DNA from: Bostrychus sinensis
Taxonomy: Eukaryota > Chordata > Actinopteri > Gobiiformes > Eleotridae
Reading direction: 5' to 3'
DNA: 64,000 nucleotides
Assembly: GCA_020698575.1 (NCBI GenBank)
Contig: CM036245.1
Location: forward strand, 11,037,979-11,101,978
Shown here piece by piece: positions 59,310 to 64,000 of the stretch (position 1 is its first letter; each line of letters opens with the position of its first letter). The position numbers and the translations under genes are program-made. Under the pieces are notes generated by a model, which saw only the letters and a program-made list of their open reading frames with translations, did no database searches and was not told where the DNA came from.

Positions 59310-60390
59310 TGTAATTCATTTCAAATTCAATTTTTTTATGTTCTTAATGTTTTTATGTATTTAATATTTTCATTGACTAATTGTCTTTTTATATTTTTAT
59401 GTTTTATTTGCTGTTATGAACCAAAACCATGTGTCTAAAACAAAAGAATCAATTAAAACTAAAATTTAATTGAAATATAGACATCCGCTGCCCCCCCTGC
59501 AGTACCTTTGCGGGCCACCAGTGGGCCTCGGACCCCACTTTAGAAACCACTGATCTAAAGATATAAGTCTACATAACTCACAGCACCGAGTAGCCATATG
59601 GTTAGGAGTACAAATATAAATACACTTTATTTTGGGGACCGACTTTCGAAGGGCCACTTGAGGAAATGGTAATTACTGGATTGTTCTCAAAGAGGTTCAA
59701 TAACTTCTACTGTGCAGTTACCAGCACAGTTGCCAAAGTTTATGTGCAACAATTCATCCAAGATAGAAAAAAATAATAATCTACCATGATGTTAACAGCA
59801 GTAAAACCTTTTATTGCCCACAGTCAAACAATTAGCGTGTCCCAGCAGCTGCGGGCCGTCCTGTCTGACACGTCTAAACTGCCTGTGTGCTTATGTTAAG
59901 AGCCGTCTGTATGGCTGGCCTCAGACACTTGTCTTTGCATTATTCTGTGCCTTGTTAGAGCTGCCACGGCTGTTTTGTGATGTGCTAAGAGCCGTGCGCC
60001 GCTGTGTCACGATGCTCCTACTAAAGTGCTGTTGATCGTGCCTGCTACACTTGACAGGCCAATTCCTCTGGGAAGGAGAGGGACGGAAGGGAGGAGAGAG
60101 GGGGGAAAAAACAACAAAAGGAAAAAAAAAAAAAAAAAAAACAGTGATGCACAGAGAAACACAAATGTATATCCAGCAGAAATCTGGACGGGAATGACTA
60201 AATGATTCAGCCTGGTTTTAGTTGTCTTTTGGAATAAGTTGTCCCATCAACTTCTGCTGCTTCTGCCCTGTGTCCCATTCATACATAAGACAGAGCAAAA
60301 AAGATTAATCTATGGCATACTGTCTACTTCTGTCCTTGTTTTTTTTTTGTTTTTTTTACCTCTTCCAGGTCTGCCTCCTAGTATGCAGTT
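59310..60390. other. intronic sequence, one possible conserved block
   Basis: 59495-59552 is a hAT end fragment (GGACCCCACTTTAGAAACCA). 59815-60050 is GC-moderate and non-repetitive. A poly-A tract is at 60120-60141. No exon recognised. Confidence 0.4.
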
Positions 60391-60395
60391 ACTTA

Positions 60396-60740
60396 GATAC
60401 TGATTTGGCCATTTATCCAGGCTTGGGATTGGCTTGTGACGGCTTGTGGCTGGATTAAACCTTCAGCACACTATAGCAGAGGTTTTTGCAAGCTTTGTTT
60501 GCTTTTTTATAGCAAGATAACTCTAAAAAGTCATCAATGAATAGTACAAACATTTACAGAAAAGGTTGGTAATGAGCATAGGAAGAAATTAATACTTTTT
60601 GGTGTAGATCCAGAACATCGTCTGGTTTCCAGGGGTGATTTAAAGCATGCTCCCGCAACCTGGAGGACTGCTGTCCAGGCCCAAGCCCTTTGACCTGGAC
60701 CCCAAAGCATTTTTCATAATGTTCACTTACTTTAAACATA
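60396..60740 (-). repeat. right arm of the inverted duplication (non-Tc1 part)
   Basis: The inverse of 55805-56190. The arm continues about 62 bp into the Tc1-like element that starts at 60741. Confidence 0.85.
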
Positions 60741-61993
60741 CACTATATTTCCAAAAGTATTCACTCACCCACCCAAATAACTGAATTCAGGTGTTCCAAT
60801 CACTTCCATGGCCACAGGCAGTGTTGAGCATGAACGAGTTCAAATGAACGCGCTCACTGAACACGTTCATTTTTCTGTGAACTTTGAACTGAACGCAACA
60901 CATTTGTAAATCAAGAACTTGAACGTGAATTTGTTCAGATTATGTGAGATGATCGACGTACTGTCACTGCTGGGGTTCAATTAAACGTCGGAATTTGTTT
61001 TCACCTGAGTCGAGTGACGAGGTCTGATCGCACTTTTTAAACAGCGCTGTCACTCACTGCCCACGGGCTCCACTCCAAAACTGCACCGCTTCACCAGAGA
61101 GCGCTTGTGTGCGCAATGCATCTTGGGTAACGTAGTGTGAAGCCAAAGATAGTCGAATCTAATATCTTTGGCAGTGCAAGTGAAGGCACAGAGAACACAG
61201 ACGATGCTGCCTCTAACTATGATCATTTACAGACATTTTACACATTGTCACGCAAAGACTCTGACGGAAAGAAACCTTACCTTTCTGTGCAAGCTTATAT
61301 ATGCAAAAATGTCCATTTTGTGTCATAGAATTTAAGATCTACAGTGAACAGTCTTAGGCTAGAAGGTAGGTACATGTATCATGATAGAAGTCATAGTTTG
61401 AAAAAACAAGTTCAGCCTTTCATTTACATATCTCACCTAAAAATAAAATGAACTGAACTTTGAACTAGTTCAAAATTAAAATTGTGAACTATGAACGTGA
61501 ACAGTTCACTTTGAACATGTGTGAACTGAACTTTGATCTAGTTCAGGAAAAGTGTGAACTTGCACAACACTGGCCACAGGTGAATAAAATCAAGCTCCTC
61601 GGCTGCAGCTTTGTGGAAAACTTTTATGGGAACAGTTTGGGGATGGCCACTTCCTGTTCCAACACGACTGCACCAGAGCACAAAGCACGGTCCATAAAGA
61701 CATGGATGACTTGACTGCGCTGCACAGAATCCTGACCTCAACCTGACAGAACACCTTTGGGATGAATAAGAGCGAAGACTGTGAGCCAGGCCGTCATCCA
61801 ACATCAGTGTCTGACCTCACACATGCGCTTCTGGAAAAATGCTCAAAAATCCCCATAAACACTCCATGTGGAAAGAGAAGCTGTTATAGATGCAAAGGGT
61901 GGCCCAACGTCATGTTAAGGATTAAGAATGGAATGTCACTTAAGTTCATATGTGTGTGAAGGCAGGTGAGCTAATATTTTTGGAAATATATTG
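60741..61993 (+). mobile_element. Tc1-like transposon copy split by a hAT element
   Basis: Begins CACTATATTTCCAAAAGTAT after TA (60739-60740) and ends TTTTTGGAAATATATTG before TA. It contains transposase remnant text (HKARSIKTWM, then SVSDLTHALLEKCSKIPINT) around 61680-61860. Interrupted at 60819-61572; the two parts total about 490 bp, like 3501-4010. Confidence 0.88.
60819..61572. mobile_element. hAT element (CAGTGTTG...CAACACTG), 754 bp, nested
   Basis: Ends CAGTGTTGAGCATGAACGAG and ...GAACTTGCACAACACTG, with a perfect 8-bp duplication GCCACAGG (60811-60818, 61573-61580). GTTCA/TGAAC repeats fill both ends. A 63-codon frame (61137-61328) is open but unassigned. Confidence 0.95.
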
Positions 61994-61999
61994 TAGCAG

Positions 62000-63180
62000 C
62001 ATATTACCGCATTTAGTTTTTGAACAGGTGCAGATAAGACGTGAGGGGTCTTTGTGGGTTACACTGCTCTGACTGAGACAGAGGTCGATTCAAATGAGCT
62101 TAAAAAGAGGTGAAAATTATTTAAATAGAATAAAAAAAAAACACTATAGCACTGATCCACACCACGAGAGCACAGAGAGGCAGCCTGTTTTTATCCGAAT
62201 TACCGTGCAGCTTTGTCTGCATGGATTTCACGAGACAAATGTCACAACACCACTTTAGAGGCGTCCTCACACTGGGCTGATGTTATCAACATGCCAGGAC
62301 TAACTGGACTGCAACAGTTAGATCAAATATGGACTTTTTGTTTTATGTCAGGATTAAACGTCTTTTGCAATCATTTATCTGTGCTAGTGCCTGCTCACAC
62401 ACATCAGTTCTCAGAATTAAAATGGACTTTAAAGCAGAAGTCTCTATAGTCACGTTTACTGGCCCAAATTTAGACGAAATTTAGAATGAGGCGTGAATGA
62501 ACTGAGTCTACGTGCAAATTAATTAGCTGCTAATTACCACATTTACCCTGTATTATGAAGCTGCACTCCCCTGCACCGTTTGTATTAAGTGTGAATCAAT
62601 TTAAAACAGAGTTATCAAAATACTGCTGCCTGGAAGAGGATGACAAATAGTTTATAAATCCATCTCCAGTATGATTTAAGTCTGACCCAAGCATTAATTC
62701 TGCAATTTTAGTCGGCGTTGCCTGCTTTTAAGGATTCTGTACCATTGCGAGATAGAGCCAGCTTAGTCTATTAGCAAGATAACATGTTACACCAGAGTCA
62801 ATTCGCACAGACAAGCCATAATTCAGTCCAAAGAGTCAAAAATTTGGCATAGAGTTGACACCGGATGCATTTTCTGACACAACCCTCTCCTTTTTTGCAG
62901 GCTTAAGTCTGCCGCATTCGTACCGAGTCAGGTTTTGCCCAAAAAAGCCACCACAAGTCCTTGAATAAAGCCTGAAAAATGTGAAAAGATAAAAATAGAC
63001 CACAACAAAAGCACTTTGGACAGTGAACACACCAAAGTACAGAAAGGCAAATAATCACATCTGCGTTTCTTTGGCTGTTCTTAGTCCCCACACATGACAC
63101 AGACTTCTGCTGTAAGTCAACACACAAACAAGCGCATCTGCAGCTCTCTACACTTAAATCTACACACAAACACACAGAAA
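62000..63180. other. intronic sequence with homeodomain-like motif block
   Basis: The stretch around 62515-62640 contains AAATTAATTAGCTGCTAATT, a near-palindromic pair of TAATTA-type sites, in non-repetitive sequence. A candidate conserved enhancer; conservation not testable here. No coding signal. Confidence 0.3.
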
Positions 63181-63182
63181 GT

Positions 63183-63355
63183 ACACCGATCAGGCAAAAC
63201 ATTATGACCACACTGACAGATAAAGTGGAAAACACAGATTATCTCTTCACCATGGCTCTATTAGACAGTAAATCAATATTTTATTCTTGAAGTTGATGTG
63301 ATAAAAGCTGGAAAAATGGGTAAAGGTTTAAGGAGTTTGACATTGTGATGGCTAT
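63183..63355 (-). mobile_element. Tc1/mariner-like end (GATCAGGC family), inverted
   Basis: TACACCGATCAGGCAAAACA and TTATGACCAC, then the inverse of the 46785-46992 interior (GAAAAATGGGTAAAGG). Confidence 0.75.
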
Positions 63356-63359
63356 AGAG

Positions 63360-63605
63360 CAGTGGTTCCCAACCTGTTTTGTCTTGTGTACCTCCTTGGG
63401 CTTTTGGACATACCACGAGTATCCCCTCACTCATTCTCCAACAAATGTTCAAATAAAACATCTGTGTTTTTTAGTACAAAGTCATTTTATGTTTAGTTCA
63501 TTGCCCTCAAAACAAAATAATAAAATGGTAATGATCTGTTTGCCTTTCAAATAAACATATAAAATAAAATATAAACTCATGTTACATTTGAAAATAAACT
63601 TGTGT
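63360..63605 (+). mobile_element. hAT-like 5' end (CAGTGGTTCCCAACC), truncated near exon A
   Basis: Homologous to 5420-5710. It stops about 36 bp before the exon A donor, before reaching any minisatellite. Confidence 0.7.
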
Positions 63606-63641
63606 GACAGGTGATGTGAAGGCTCGAAACAAAAGGCCTAC

Positions 63642-63791
63642 CTTGCCATCCCGGTTTGCACACAGGCTTGACTTCAATGTGGACCGGGACGCTGTGGAGC
63701 GCCCTCTTCTGGCCGCAGTCCCACGCTGTGACCTGGATCTCGTACTGCTGCTGCCGGTCATAGCTCAGCTTCTCTGTGTTTCGAATGTTAC
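63642..63791 (-). CDS. clstn2: calsyntenin-2-like exon A (end of cadherin repeat 2)
   Basis: Calsyntenins are type I postsynaptic membrane proteins with two cadherin repeats, an LNS domain and a short acidic tail. This 150-nt internal exon encodes 49 whole codons plus split codons at both ends. It begins GNIRNTEKLSYD and reads through the motif TAWDCGQK to VCKPGWQ, which closes the second cadherin repeat and starts the cysteine-bearing linker. The acceptor is ...CCTTCAG at 63792-63793 and the donor is AAG|GTAGG at 63641, both phase 1. The exon joins exon B in frame through a split glycine codon. I prefer clstn2 over clstn1/3 from recalled family sequence, mainly because of residues in exons B-D; a database comparison was not possible. 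It is the first exon of the gene in this window (transcription runs right to left), so upstream exons lie beyond position 64000. Confidence 0.93.
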
Positions 63792-63884
63792 CTGAAGGAG
63801 AAATGAAAACGTCAACCCAAAGTCCTCTTTATCTGCTGAAAATTAAGTACTGCTTCATGTAAATCAATCATTCTTCTTCTGGTT

Positions 63885-63968
63885 TAGGAGTTGTGGAGAA
63901 CCTATCCCAGCAACTATGGGCGTTAGGCGGGGGTACAACCTGGACAGTGGACAGTTAGTTGCAGGCTT
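63885..63968 (+). repeat. LINE-tail-like fragment upstream of exon A
   Basis: GGAGAACCTATCCCAGCAAC and GGCGGGGGTACAACCTGGAC match the phrase pattern of teleost L2-type tails. Confidence 0.6.
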
Positions 63969-63971
63969 CAC

Positions 63972-64000
63972 TAGAGCTGCACAATATATCGTTAAAATTA
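63972..64000. mobile_element. hAT MITE start (TAGRGCTGCACAATAT), cut by window edge
   Basis: TAGAGCTGCACAATATATCG matches the left end of the element at 46230. Confidence 0.7.

Larger units (their letters stand above)
29023..63641 (-). other. clstn2 intron A-B (34.6 kb)
   Basis: GT-AG intron between the calsyntenin exons, phase 1. No other exon of this gene was recognised inside it, and exons A and B are adjacent in the protein. It holds most of the window's transposon insertions, three minisatellite-bearing hAT-like copies and several non-repetitive stretches. Confidence 0.9.
63792..64000 (-). other. clstn2 intron upstream of exon A (partial)
   Basis: The end of the intron before exon A, phase 1. 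It contains a LINE-tail-like repeat close to the acceptor and the first bases of a hAT-like element cut by the window edge. The polypyrimidine tract TTTTCATTTCTCCTTCAG is visible on the minus strand. Confidence 0.85.

Overview
This is vertebrate nuclear DNA, almost certainly from a ray-finned (teleost) fish. It is intron-dominated, with split coding exons, canonical GT-AG splice sites, and a dense load of teleost-type repeats: hAT, Tc1/mariner and PIF/Harbinger miniature elements, tRNA-derived SINEs and L2/Rex-like LINE debris. There are no bacterial-style operons, and most open reading frames longer than 60 codons are chance or repeat-derived.

The only protein-coding gene I can support is a calsyntenin on the minus strand, best matched to clstn2 (alcadein gamma). 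Four consecutive exons are present. In transcription order they are exon A (63791-63642), exon B (29022-28837), exon C (23481-23224) and exon D (20200-20079). The joins are in frame, with intron phases 1-1-1 between them, phase 1 entering A and phase 0 leaving D. Together they encode about 238 residues: the end of the second cadherin repeat, the cysteine-bearing linker, and the first half of the LNS/laminin-G-like domain. The first exons, the rest of the LNS domain, the membrane span and the tail lie outside the window. The introns are about 34.6 kb (A-B), 5.4 kb (B-C), 3.0 kb (C-D) and more than 20 kb (after D), in keeping with the very large clstn2 genes of other vertebrates.

The rest is intron with a layered transposon history that can be read from nested insertions and target-site duplications. 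Examples are a 754-bp hAT element inside a Tc1-like copy (8-bp duplication), a 1,067-bp hAT element inside another hAT element, and a 243-bp Harbinger-type element inside a minisatellite. One family stands out: hAT-like elements carrying an expandable 11-bp minisatellite (CTAAACCAGGW). At least seven arrays occur, in both orientations, each with its own higher-order structure. Two 5' splice sites are closely crowded by repeats: a hAT terminus begins at intron position +7 after exon B, and an 870-bp GGACTGTGTGW minisatellite begins about 20 nt after exon D. Oppositely oriented minisatellite arrays flank exons B-C-D, which suggests a testable route to exon skipping or circular RNA.
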